DNA from: Ascaris suum
Taxonomy: Eukaryota; Nematoda; Chromadorea; Rhabditida; Ascarididae
DNA: 64,000 nucleotides
Assembly: GCA_013433145.1 (NCBI GenBank)
Contig: CM024174.1
Coordinates: forward strand, 3,097,336 to 3,161,335
Direction of reading: 5' to 3'
Shown here: one piece after another, positions 12,083 through 25,422 of the stretch
Layout of the letters: each line of letters starts with the position of its first letter
Position numbering within the stretch: position 1 is the stretch's first letter
The notes under the pieces: model-generated
Databases searched by the model: none
What the model saw: the letters and a program-made list of their open reading frames with translations, nothing else
Told to the model about the DNA's origin: nothing
Program-made: the position numbers and the translations under genes

Positions 12083-14377
12083 TGTGCCGAATTGATGAAT
12101 ATTTCACGTTGAATTTCGATGATCCATGAATGTTGGTTGACTATTTTTGACGCATATCCAGCATCTTGCCTGAACAATAATGGTTGAATTTTTTTTTTCT
12201 TTGGGAAATTGTGTAGTCAAAAAATTTTGCGAATTTAGTGGTGTTGAAGTAGATTTGCAACGAAACGGAAAAGCATTGGCTACTATCAAGGAATTATAGG
12301 TACTACAGAAGAGGCTGCATAAGGTCAGAGAGAGAGGAGAACAGGAAAGTAGTGCTGTTGTGGAGTTCTCACTCCAGCATACATCTATCCCCCTAATGTA
12401 TTTTTAAGATCTTACAGCCTTGAATTTGTTATCTTTGATCAAGAAACCGTGAAGATGTTACAGATGCACTTCAGATGTCGATTACCCAGTGAGATAAAAT
12501 GGACTAGACTACAGATTCTCACAGTATCCTTCTTACTGACAAAACATCAGGTCTTGGCAGAAACCGCGAATCTTTCACTAGAGATATGATAGTTCCATAC
12601 GTTTGGCAGTCCGATTGACGTTGAAATAATCGAACGATTGAGGTGATCTGATATGGATTCTGGGAGAGTGTTATTTACTAATCGAGCTTCTGATCAGCTG
12701 TTAATGGTTACTATGAGTTGATTAAAGATAGCGTTTAGGGAGTTTAGTAAACTATTGATTTCTTATAATTGTTGCAAGTGTTGTTATGTCGAAGAAATTG
12801 TTGTTATTGTTATCAGCTGCTTATGGCTTATTGGTACGAATAAATAAATAGTGTTATTTGTTGTTTCGAAGATTATCAGGTGGTGTTATTCCAATCGGTT
12901 AACTTGAAAGATTTTATCCGAATGAAAATGAATCGTTTGCAGAAAATGTAGTCGATATCCTTTTTAATAAGCAATTAATTCTATAGACTAGATAGAGGAA
13001 AAATACTATCAGGAAATTACACATATTTGACTAAGGCCAAATTGCAATGGATAAGGTTAAGGTGTTCGGTAATATATGGCGCATTCACAGGATGCTTATA
13101 CGGATAGGTTCTGGACTATCCAGAAAGGTAGAAGGTTGGGCCGGGAATGTTTTCATTTCAGCACAAGGAAATAAATTTTAACGGGGAATGGGCGAAGGGG
13201 TTAGGAGGAGGATTGCCCGTGAATTTTTTATCATCTTTGGATTACGTTGTTCGAATAGCGTCGAAACACTCAACTATACAAAGAATTAATACAAGATAGT
13301 AAATGCACAGATGTGTTTCTTTCGTTCCATTTTACTGAAGGAAGAAAGGAGAGGGGATTAAGGATATTGCGAATTCCGCAATATTCATGATACACTGTGC
13401 GATCGAGTAATCTGGAATTTCTCATGAAAGTGGCAGGTTTTCTAAGCGTAGGCTTAAGGATTTAGAGAATTATTCGAACTGATGTGATAGCTGAGAATTT
13501 CCATCGCAAGGTTCTTACATAGTTTGACAGGGAATTATATGTCTGCAGAAGTTTGTACTCGTAAATTCCGCCGAATTTTCGACCTTGTAGATTGCAGCTA
13601 AAATGTAGTTCCGCATAAGTTTTGCTTAGCATTGGTAGGCGCACTGTTATATGATTCATGGTTCTAGCAACTCAACTAGAGAATGAGGCTAAGTATTCGG
13701 GGTTTCTTACCAATAAGCTTTAAACTTCGTTAAAATATATGTACCCACCGAAAGTTCTAAGGTAGAAAGCAGTGCAAGAGGAAATAAATATAGGTGGGGA
13801 ACTTCATGCTTTGAAAAGTAGATGAAACGTCATTTTGGGTGGTCATTGCAAAACTACTCGTTGAGTTAAAATCACTCATCAGAGGGGGAACGTTTACAAC
13901 CCGATTCGAGTATAACATTTAATTTCAAGAAGAATTGCAAAATTCTCGTTCCCTTTATTCTGCTCCGGACAGTGGATATCTACACTTACGCTGCCTATCC
14001 CGTTGTTGTCGTGCTGCATCCATGCGGCCGAGAAGAGAAGCGGCGAGTGGAAGCGAAGTTTACTGAAGCAACCGAACTGGGCAACGAAAGATAGGAACAA
14101 GTGAAAGAAAAACCAGTGGTATAGGTGAGTATGTGCGCAGAAAGACTGACGGGTTTGAAATACGTAGCTACAAAAGTAGAGAAACAGCGAAATATGATGG
14201 GGCAGAGAAGAATAGATATCACCGAAGTCGATCTATGCAGAATTGAGTTGCGGCGCGGTCGTTCATCACAACAGTTGCCATCGTCCGTCCTACTTGCTAC
14301 CGGTGTCTGTTTTTATCACTTTTCATGCATCTGCATTTTCTTTTGCGATTTTCTCAGAGAGATTTTTTTTCGAGGTT
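12083..14377. other. Intergenic spacer between the two TRMT2A copies
   Basis: No exon with recognisable homology on either strand. Overlapping AATAAA hexamers at 12839-12848 are a candidate polyadenylation signal for copy 1, but would imply a 3' UTR of about 760 bases, so the assignment is weak. A small A-tract and short random open frames are all else I see. Confidence 0.45.
14351..14357 (+). promoter_or_regulatory. Likely trans-splice acceptor for TRMT2A copy 2
   Basis: TTTTCTCAG ends at 14357, 20 bases upstream of the ATG at 14378, matching the arrangement before copy 1. It could instead be the cis acceptor of a 5' UTR exon. Confidence 0.35.
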
Positions 14378-17300
14378 ATGGAAGAAGCAGACAATAATAA
14401 TTTGAAAGATGGCGTCGGTTTGAGTTCGGAGAATGAAGGAACAACTTCCGAATGCAAAAGCTGTCCATCCGAGTTGACGCCTGATAGTACATTCGTGCAA
14501 AAAGAAGTGCTGAATGAGAAGGAAGATGTTGGCAGCTGTGGAAAACCCGAATTTTGGGTTCAACTTCAGAATCTCCCTCATAGTATGCGTCACAGGAACA
14601 TAAAACCGTTTTTAACGAGGTAATCGTTGCAAATCTATTCGCATATTGGTTAGGATCTGATAAAGTAGATGAGAAAAACGTTTCAGCGGGGAATGTTAAC
14701 TCACTCTTTTTTTTGCTCTTTATCGATTTTTTCGTATCGAATTTCAATGATGAATTTCCCTTTGCTTGATTATTTTCACCAATTGATGCAATAAGTGAAT
14801 AGAGAATTTATCAATTAAATTCGATTACAATTTCGTTCAACAATTTTCTTTGCGCTATAGATAAGTGCAGTTTTTATTTCTTAGCAAAAGAGGTTTTCTT
14901 GGAGAATGAAATGTTGATTATATTTCTTTCTTGAGATAAAATAGTCTTTGTTAGGAACATTCTAGATTAATCAACACTGCAATAATTATGCAAATAGGTT
15001 TATCAATGGGAATATACTCATTTCTTTGCGTCTGTCGCATCTGGATCTGTTTATGCGACTACATCTAGTCTGGGGTCTGGTCGAATTTGCGTATGTTTGA
15101 ATAGTGATTAGCTAGTTTCGTTTCATAAGTTATTACGATTTGTGTGAGAGAGGTGTCAACTTACTCTCTTGAACTTCACTCATGCAGTTTCTTGATCCGA
15201 ATAGGGCGAAGATTCGCCCCCGACCCTCGTCAACGTGAGTTCAATTCTAGCTGATAATCTAAACAGCTGGTTGCAGCTATAACGGATCATATAGAGAGAG
15301 CAACGTGTACTGCAGGTTTTAAAGTTTGCGTCACCTCCACATATTTGAAGGGCGATGAACATATTTTTGAGGATGGATTTATTGTGTGTGTGTGCGGAAG
15401 GGAACACAACGTCCTTAATGCAGAAATTAGACGAATAAAAAAGAATTTAAAATTGATAAAAGTATAAAGTGGGGGAGGAGAGTGCGTGGGGTATGCAAGA
15501 TTTGTTCTATAAAATGATGATATAGATGGGAAACAGATGATATGACTGGGAATTTTAAAAGAAAAGTGAGAACGCGTTCGGTTTTCTTTTGATGAATTCA
15601 TTTCACGTGGGAAAGACAAGAGTCATCAGAGGCATAAAGACGAGAATATATGTAAGCGATTGAGGAAATAAGACAAAAAAAAAGTTTTATGGATATTGAG
15701 CATGGAAATGGATGCGATCAATAGTGTTGTTAAGCAGCTAGACATGAGGGTTATGGGGTTTCGAAGATAGAGAGGAAGGCGGAGAGGGAGAGATTCATTC
15801 GATGACTCTGACAGAGGGTTGTCGCCGAAGTGACGTTATTTCTGATGTTGTTGGAGAAGAAAACAGTTTATAGTGCATCGGTAAAGGTTATTGCGCACTT
15901 CAATGCTTATTACAGGATTATGGAAGAATATTTCGCTCTATCGCATCTTTATTATTCTCGCGTCCTTAAAAGAGCTTTTTTGAGTTAGTTCACTTGGATG
16001 ATTATTATTCGAAAAATCACCTATCATTTAATGCTTTTTGATCTAATGAAATGTTTACAGGTAATTTTTTCAGTCGTTTAGGCGTATCAGAAATAAGCAG
16101 AGTTCGTCTACTCAGGGATACGATCTATTTTACGTTGCCATCTCAGGAAGAAGCGACTAAGGCTGTGAACGTGTTGAATGGAGTTATTGCTAAAGGTCGA
16201 GCTGTGAGGGCAGCAATAGGCTCTCCCAAATGGCCAAGACGCCACCAAAGAAACGAAAAATCGGTGAGTGAATTTATTGTTCCTCATTTGCTGTATTAAT
16301 TTTTCATTTGTCATCAAATGATAACCTTATATATTTCCTTGTTTTGTTCACGATGAAATCATTATATACTCTTACTTCCGCATTCATCAAAGAGACACGT
16401 TTTTGCATTAAACCTGCAACCTCAAGTCGTCCCATCCTCAAATGCACACCTCGTCATTATCTCTCTTCCGTATGCTTCAAGATAACAGATGTTTTTTGCC
16501 TTTGCATACAGGTTGCCAAATGAACGATGTATACGCGCAAAACCGATTGCCTGAGCAGACGCACCAAATAGCACATGACCTTCATGTGATATCTTTATGA
16601 AATTTTTATTCTAATACAAAGAAGTAAATATGAACGTTGGTTTTAAGATGGCAGCCGGTTGGATGGGAGTTTCTCGAGGCGGAGGTCTTCTGGCTCGACC
16701 TGTGTATGATACGGCACCGATTCATCGTACTTCCGACGAGGTGGTTTTCCGTTCTTAGCAAATGTGCGATTAATCAAATAGCTACGTGTTGCAACTATCG
16801 TTCATATATTTGAGTATTTTTTAACTGCAGTTAGTTCATAGATTTTAGACAGGGAATTAAATGAAAAGTTGAGCTCTCATCTGGTACTTAACCATGTTAT
16901 TGATCATTCAAGTTGAATGAACGGATACGATATGCTTATCGATGAATGAAATCTGTCCAGTAGGAAGACCAGTGCCGATGAATCAAGTTCCTTAATCGAC
17001 TGTATAGTTGAGGCTGGAGTATAAACGACTGTTTGATTAGAGCATCCACCTAAAGGATATAAAGTGGCCGGTTGGAGTCCCATTCATCGTTAGACAGTTA
17101 TTATTTCCCGCTGGATACTATACGGACAGGTAAAGATTGAGGTGAATCAAAGTGTCCTATGACGTTTAGATAAGACCAAAGCTAAGAGGAGTGCGTAAAA
17201 TTCTTGATCGTTAACAAGCAAATAGCGTTTTTAGCTAAATCCGAGAATTGAAAATTCTCTGAAACTAAACAGATTAGGTGAGTCAGCAATAATCGTTATT

Positions 17301-20300
17301 TTAATAAATGCTGCAATATTGAGTGACGCTACATTTTACATTGTGGATTAAGTTCAATGATTAGCATATCTTTGTTATTTGTGCGTATAGTTGAATAGTG
17401 CTTCTTTATTCTGACGTTATTGCACTTGCTAAGGAGCTGAAAGCTGAATGTATCTCACTAATTCCGAACGATTTTTTCTGATACCGTTTCGATAATCTTT
17501 AATTTTGGATACCTCATTTGGATGCCGATAAGATTGTGGTGCGAAGTGGTGGTGAGGTGGTCACTCCATTAACGGATATGCCGTACAGTGAACAGTTGAA
17601 ACGGAAGATGAACGACGCAACAGTATTGGTTAACGCTCTTCTACGTCAGATGGCCCCTGCAGGTGTTGAAAATGCTCGAAAAATTAGCGCCACCGACATT
17701 TTGCAGCCGGTTGGTTCTATCACTCTATTAGAAGTAGACATATTTCGTAGACGGAACAGTCGAGAGTGGAGTTTTTCAGTCTTTGTTTGAATATATGGTG
17801 TTTTAGGCGTTTAACTTGTTTTCTGTATAAGCAATGATCACTTTTATTAGTTGCCTTCATTCAGCCGTTTAACCGAAAGGACATGTAACAGTCTCTGGCA
17901 TTTCAAAGAAATAGGCTTATATTGGGGTTTTACGGTAGATGACGTTTATACTGTTGCAGCGAATGAAGTTTTTTACGTTAGACAAAGTACTTATATTATC
18001 GCACATGTTCTGATAAGTGCCTTAATCGTAGCGCAGTGTTTTATGTTTAAGATCCGTTATTCTTCGAGGACGATCGCATGCTATAATAAATGCGAGTTTA
18101 CGGTGGGTCGTGGTCTCGAAGGGAAAATGTGTGTGGGCTTTGTTGCGAAGAAGCAGCTATCGGTTACTGAGAGTTTTATCGTATCTGTGGATAAATACAC
18201 ACATATCTCCGAACAAATGAAACGAATCGTCAATGCGTTCCAGAAATTCGTTGTCGATAGTGGAGAAGAGGTACGACTTGACATGGTTTGCTTGGTTGTT
18301 TTATTTGCTGATTTGTTTTGTTTTATATGTCGTTGTGCTCTAAATTTGAAAAATCAAAACTATTGTTAGTGCTAAGATTTTAGACGCATCCATAAAACAT
18401 AGCCTAAGCCTGAACTTGAGCATTAAGTTGCTGCTCACTTGCTTGCGGCACACCTGTTGAAAGCGCATGGTGACCGCGTCTTGAAAATTAAAAAATTATT
18501 ACAAGAATGATTTGGAAGTCTCACAGCTACGAGGGTGAAAATTCGGTACTGACAGAAGAAAAGCATTAAGTTGCCCGGTTTGATACTATTGGCCAAAGGT
18601 GAAGTGAGGCTGAAGATACGAGGGGAGATGCGTTGCTCTCATTTTTTCTTTAATTCGGTTGTAGCGTTCCCTGCCCAAAGCCCGAAGTCCCTGTTAAAAG
18701 TTCGTCTTCCTTCAGCTGATGATTGCGTTAGTAGTCGACAATTAATGCCAATTCCCAAGGTCAGAGCAAAGGATGGGCGACTCTATGCCTTCAGTTTTCT
18801 AGTAGTACTAAAGAGAAAAGGGTACAGGTGCTCGGAGAGAGGAAAATTGATTCAAGAGTATGAAGGCATCATTATTCACTAGCTTTTACCCCCACTAAAG
18901 ATTTTCTATCTATGCCTATGTTCCTATTCATTTTGCCTTAGCTAGATGTAAGAGAAAGGGTGGGAAGTGGCAGGGTAACTACTTTTCACATGAGAACCGG
19001 AATCATTTATAAACATGCATCGGAAGCTGCTGAAAATTTCTCAAGTTCTGGAAGGAGATATCTTGGAGGTGTAAATTCTTTGACGCCGCTGTTAATTTTT
19101 TCAATTTATCTTAACGATTCACCCAAGTTGCTCGTTTCCTTAATGCTAAAATAAGACTAAATTTTGCATTTTGCTGCTCGCATTTCAAGTTTTTTAAATG
19201 CTAAACTGATTTCTGGCAACATGTTGATCAGTAAGGCGCAGACTCACAAAATTCACAACACTGCACCCATATATAATAGAAATTGAAAAAATGATAGGTA
19301 TTTGTCTGCTTATCAACTGGTCCATCATATTTGCATGCAATTTTATTTAGCCATTTAACGAACTCGAACGTAGCGGCGTATGGAAGTCATTAACGGTTCG
19401 AGAATGTGGTGGCGATGTTTTGATAATGGTGACGGTCCTACCGATGAAGGATATTGAGAGGGAGGAACAACTGAAGAAGGCACTTGTTGAGAGATTCCTA
19501 CGAAATGACAACCTCAGCAATGATGATAGTCGATTCAGGGTGACGTCTATTTATTGGGAACGAATCGCAGATGGTGGCAAAAATTTTACACGCGAAAATA
19601 TTGGAGGTTGTGTCTTGTTATTGCTGATTTTGATGCATTTTTGGGAAGAAATTCGTGTACTTTGTAGGCGAGTTGATAATATTTGATTATGATAAGAGGA
19701 AAGACTGGATTTCTTATGGCAAGATAGAGGAGTACTATTAGTTGGAGCGGTAGTAGAATGCGATCATGGTCAGTCATGTTTGACCGAACCCATAGGAGTT
19801 AAATGTAGCCATTGGCAACAGTGCTTTACTGGATTTTCATTTGTTTTGCCTAGAGCGTATTGCTTTCAAGCAGAGAGGAGAATTTGGTGGTTATTAAATC
19901 GAATAACGATGATTTCTGAGTGGATAAACTGAAGTCGTTAAGTTCGTTATTGATTGATAATATTTGTGAACAGGTAGAAAAGCAGTCTATGACAGAAAGA
20001 ACAATAAACTCTCATTGATGATCTTTGTGATCTTGAGAGTGTGGAACTTGTAGGTAGGAGAACTTTGGAAGCATGAGGTTCGTGAACTCTTTGTGACCGC
20101 GTCATTCGTTTATGTTCATCAGTTCTTATATGTTCTTACTGATCTTCATAAATTAAAAAAAAATCTTCTTGAACAATTTTGCTCAGACTTTCTAGAAAGG
20201 GTAATGGTCACTTACATTTCTTTGAAGTAGTATGGAAAGGCTTTCGGAATTTTTAGGAAAGCTAAAGAAATTGTACAGAATTAATGGAGTTAAACGCGAT

Positions 20301-23300
20301 TGATTTTTGCATGAGACATTCAATCGATGAGCCAATTTCCCCCCCCCCCCCCCCCCCGTAAATTAAAGCATTTCTTAAGGAATTAAGGTAACGCAATAAA
20401 TTTTGGTACTTGGAAGGTGGCAATTTGCAACATATTTCTCTAAATATGCCTGTGCAAATAAACATGAAATGCATAATCGTTTACCATTAGGGGCACCGCA
20501 TATCTACGAGACAATAGACGGCACTCGCTTTCGAATTTTACCTGGCACTTATTTCCCTACGAACAGTTATGCGGCAAGAGTGTTCTTCTCTACAATTGCC
20601 GAAAAAACGGGTCTTCTGAACGAGGTGAGTGATTCGAAGACCGATAGCGAAAAAGTTGTGGAGGATGCGAGTGTGATTACAAGTGCGGAAGAGATGCTTG
20701 ATGATGACTATGAAAGTATCGACAAGTCGAGGCAGGCCAACGACAGCGGAACCGAAAATGGAGAGATGGTGAGCATTTATTGATGTTTTGATTTGGGGGC
20801 CTGAATCTATTCTCAATTTTATATTTAATCTGCAACGTTCGTTTATTGTCGTGTTGTTGCAAGTGTATCCTTATGAGAGGGGGAAGAGGGGAGATGGGTA
20901 GGCGAAAGAGGGAAGGGAAAAAAGGCGACATATGGGGCATTGGGGAGGAAAGTAAGCCCTAATTGGATAGGTGATGCTCGAGCGTTTTAAGCAAATGGCC
21001 GTGCATATTTATTGGAATCTATAGGATATTTAAGAGTACATTTAATGGATGCTGCGTTCTATTTCACAATGACCCTTTATGGTAGTCGAGGCACTGTGAG
21101 CAAATCAAATATTTTGGATCCCATTTTTGTTGCCCCGATATGAAGCGATCATCGTTTTGTGCAAGTGGGAATAGGGAGGACGATGCGATCATTACTATAT
21201 CAGTCGTTGATGTAGAGATTTCTATGTTTTACTGAATGTGCGTATTATGCGGTAAGGGCGGAGGGCCTAAACGACTACGGTTAGCATCGAAGCATTGCAG
21301 TTTATATCGCGCGCCCCTTCTGCCAGGTTTCGGTTAAATTCTCATACTGATTGATGCAGCCGCTTATTTCAAATCTCCAGTCAAAAACGTAATATAAAGA
21401 TGTTATGCGCATTGCTGAATGGAGAAAGAAATATAAAATATAAATGGGTTCATGTTATGTTGGAAATGTAGGTGTTGGCTTGCATTACAGACGATTGACG
21501 ATTTTCGTATACGTGAAGATTGAAAAGGGATGTAGCTGATTGTACAAAAGAGATTTTTAGGAGCATGACTCGGTAGCTGAAGAAAGTGCGAGTAAGGTGA
21601 ATATTATAACGCAGATGGAGCAGTCACCCGGGCGAAGTTCCGAAGGTTCGATAACGACTGCAGAGAGCTGCGAGAAAAATGAAGAAAGTTTTTTTTCTCG
21701 CAAAATTGTAAAGAAACTATAGATAACTGAGTGAGGTTGTTTCTGCAATTGCTTCTAAGGCGAATATTGATTTATGACGCCTTTCCCCCTCCTCTCCCTC
21801 GCCCCATTTGCTGCCCTTTCCTATCCCTGTTCACAACAATAATAATTATTTTCAAATAAGCCGTTTCTAGTTTCATGCACGAAGCGTTAATTATGATGCA
21901 GTGTGCATGTAATGCAGAGGCGATGGCTGTACTTAATTTCCGCAGAAATATTTGCCATGTTGCATTGAAATCAGCTTTGATGTTACATGCGTGCGTTAAA
22001 ATGCTTTGATGTAATTAGGTGATTATTATCAGTGCTTATAAGTTAGGAGCGGTGGGTCGAACTCTAACAGAAGTTTATTTGCATAATTCACATTGAAGCA
22101 ATCAATCACCTGCCGGTCCCAAAACATGGTGAAGCATTCGAGCACAAAGTCGAATTAAATATGCAGATGAATTTTGAGAGAACTCTAGTGGAATCCATTT
22201 GCAAAGTTATTCATCACTGATTTGAAATCCTTATTCACATTGGCACTTTAATAATTTGTTATCGAAAGTTTCGTCGTCTTAAAAAAAAATTTTCCAAGCA
22301 GATGGTGGCATTTCAAATGAATTCGGATGCTGTGAGATATAGTGTGGCTACGGGACCACAATGAGGGAAATGATTGCTTATGTTTGTTTAGTTGTGTATT
22401 TTGGGCCAAACTTGTGAACATGCGTACTGAAAAAAATAACATTCTTTTGCAATTTATGTCATCATTGAGGGATAACTCTTTCATGAAATGTGTTCATTAC
22501 AGCGATTCTTAATAAGTAGATGGGTTGATTTGCTTATAACTTGTCACTGAATTCGATCTTTGCATATTGGGAAAATGAGGGTAATGGATCGGGAAAGGGC
22601 TTGGGAGAGGGAACGCTGATGTAGGTTGAGGTATTAGTATATTGCAAAATTTGGAATATTTAACGATAAATGTTTGGTGAGTTGTTGAAATTTGAATATT
22701 TCTGCAATGATTTGTAACTTTAGAAGGATTCCGTGGAATCAACGAATGTGCTATCTGTAAGCACACACGATGAGGATATGCCTCAAGAAAGAAACTATGC
22801 TAGGGAGGAAACTGATGAAAGGGAAGAGTCGACTGCAACAAAAAGAAGAAAGCTTCATGTGGAGAATATGGTGATTTTTTTGTATCGGATGTTTATATAA
22901 TGCATGGTAGAAGGATGGTTGGAGTGATTACGGATTTCGATTAGGGGAATGGTTTATTTTATTAAGGATCGAATGGTTTTCATATGTGAAGTTGAACACA
23001 TAAGACCGGAAAACATAAACGTATGAAATAATTAAAACGCATTATAATTTGTAATCTATAGTTATAGTTTAATAATGAAGTGCTTGTAATCGTTGGCAAT
23101 TTTTGCTCGTAATCGAAAAGATCTCTTGAGATTGTTGAAATATTCGATTCTAATATGTATTTTCAGTATTTATTAAACGTTTCGATCGGAACGATTGAAT
23201 TTTTAATATTTTTTTGGCGACGGAGTCTTTGGTTCTTATTTTCCAGTTTCCTAAATATTCCCCAGGGCAATCATGGTCATCATCTACCCTCAGGGTTCTA

Positions 23301-25422
23301 AGATCAGCTCAGTCTTCGCAGAATGCTCTCATGTTGACCTTAAAGAGAGTATAGTTGAGATAAATACTCTAACATTATTTGCTTTTAGTGCAGTGGTAGA
23401 GGAATCCACGGCCACATTAACTGTGTTCTGCTTTATCAGCAATATGCACGTCGGTCCGGAAATATGCTTCAAGGATGATGTGTATTTGATTGTTGCCGTT
23501 GGTGTGAGTGGATAGGCGATATGATGCCTCTAAAAGAACAAGCACTAGGTTTCTTGCACAAGGGGAAATATCTTTCGTTTAGTGTTTTGCAGTGCATTTT
23601 TTATTTGAAGGAAGAGAAGAGAGTATCGATGGATGCGGAATCGACCCCAAAAGGCAATGTAATATTGAATATTGGTTGCGGAATGGGTAGTATTGGATTA
23701 TATGTGATGTGTTTGCTGAGAAATTCAAAACATGCAGCCGAGCGTAAATTCCTATTCGGTAGCGATCTGCTGTCCGGAGTGATAGAGGGTGCTAAGCTTT
23801 GTGCCCGTGACAATGGTTTTACTGAGGAACAGTACGTTGATTTGTTAATTTTATCACTATGCTCTTGTTTTTTTCTTTCTTCCCGAGCACCATCTTTTGT
23901 TCGAATCATGATAAGCCTTGTAATAACAAAGTTTTTATTTCCTTCTGATACCACGATGACGGATTCAATTATTTGCTGTGGTGGTTCGGGAGATGGGTCG
24001 TTGCTTTTGAAACAAGGAGGAAGAAGGTGATGGGTTTCCCCAGTTTTTTTCAATTTGTGAATCACTTTTTGTCATACAGCATTGACTGAAACTATTTCTT
24101 GATGGAAATGTTTCCCATTAGGTGTTTCTAATCGAATATGATGCCAGGAGCGAATTTCTTCGAGCAGATACATTTTCCTTTTCGAAGAAAAGGGAAAAAA
24201 TGTTCCGCTTAGGTATCTGCAGGACATTTACGGTACGTGTACAACGGCATTTTATTTATATAGGTGTCGATTTTTGGCTGGACGAACGGAAGATGTTGTT
24301 CCAATATTGCATGATCATCTTCCGGTTTGGGCAAACGAGAGTGAGGTGAATATGGTTGGAATTTTGGATCCTCCTCGTGGACGAATCAACGACAATGTCG
24401 CAATTGCATGCAGAAAGGTTAGCTACTTTTGATTTGATAATCTTTCTTCAAACCTGACTGTATTCGTTGAATATCAATGCTGAGGCGTGGATTTTCTCAA
24501 GCCAAGTAAAGCACTTGCATATGCATACGACGCACTAAAAGGGCGATTTACAATTCATTGAGAACTATTAGCCGCTGCTTTTTTTAATCATTTTGAATGA
24601 TCTCATGTTTTGCCTTACGCTGCGAAGAAAGAAAGTTTTTTGAGTTGATTTCAAAAATTAAATTGAAAGATCGGAGGGGAAGAGTGGGATACGAAAGGAA
24701 AATCGAATTCATTTTCAGATTTGGACCATTCGCGAGTTTTGATGAATTCTTTCGTTTTCGAAGACTTTCGAGATTTCGTATGGATGAGTGTATTCGTCGC
24801 TACAGAATTGCTTTTGTTTAACTTTCTTGTAGAACAATAATTGATAAATGAAAGTTTTTAACCGTTCTTACATTCGGGGAATCACGTTACCGGTGGAATC
24901 GCATAAAAGAACAACAGTCACTAAGTTGTTTTGCATGCATCTTTCACATCTTTTTCCCTCTCACTCGCTTCCTGGTTCCTTTGAAGTTCCAATTTCGAGA
25001 GGTGCCTGGCGTATGGCACACGTTTTCTGCAGATGTAGCCTCTTTTTCCAACAAGTTGAGAAATAGATGTTGACGGTGGAAATTGTTATGAAAGCGTTTC
25101 TTAGATTTGATGTAGCTAAAGATGCGGCGCTTCTTAGAAAAACTTCGATTATTTCGCCAAGGTATTGTGAGGTATTATTTTGATTATGCGCTTAGATCGG
25201 ATTAAAAGATTTAACTGTGTGTTGCAGCTGTCTTGTATGAAGAGGTTGATTTTCGTGTCCTCTGAACCGTCTTTGGCACTCAGGAATTTGGTGGATCTGT
25301 GCAAACCGAAATGGAAGAGATACGAAGGGGAGCCGTTCAAGTTAGCTTCAATCACGCCGATCGATATGTTCCCTCACACTGAGCGGTGTGAATGGGTTGT
25401 TCAGCTGGATCGGCATAGCTAG
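14378..25422 (+). CDS. TRMT2A-like paralogue, copy 2, predicted catalytically inactive
   Basis: Eleven exons with the same order and phases as copy 1 give about 747 residues: 14378-14619, 16074-16263, 17533-17709, 18052-18270, 19351-19606, 20491-20768, 21561-21707, 22724-22870, 23593-23831, 24264-24417, 25228-25422 (stop TAG). Exons 5 and 10 have exactly the copy 1 lengths (256 and 154). RRM, YNKCEFTVG, acidic linker with KRRKL, and HCE-type general-base Glu (ERCEWVV) are kept. Changed: nucleophile Cys to Ser (FVSSEPS), FFQTN to YFPTN, motif I LDVCCGTGTIGL to LNIGCGMGSIGL, VGIE to FGSD, DPPRAG to DPPRGR. No frameshift or in-frame stop is seen in the joined exons, so this reads as an expressed pseudoenzyme rather than a decaying gene; RNA binding through the RRM could persist. 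Exon 3 uses a poor acceptor (GATAAG). Exon 7 could end at 21596 instead, and exon 9 could begin earlier. Confidence 0.88.
20339..20357 (+). repeat. C19 homopolymer in intron 5 of TRMT2A copy 2
   Basis: A run of 19 C lies about 130 bases upstream of the exon 6 acceptor. The length in an individual may differ from the assembly because such tracts slip. Confidence 0.95.
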
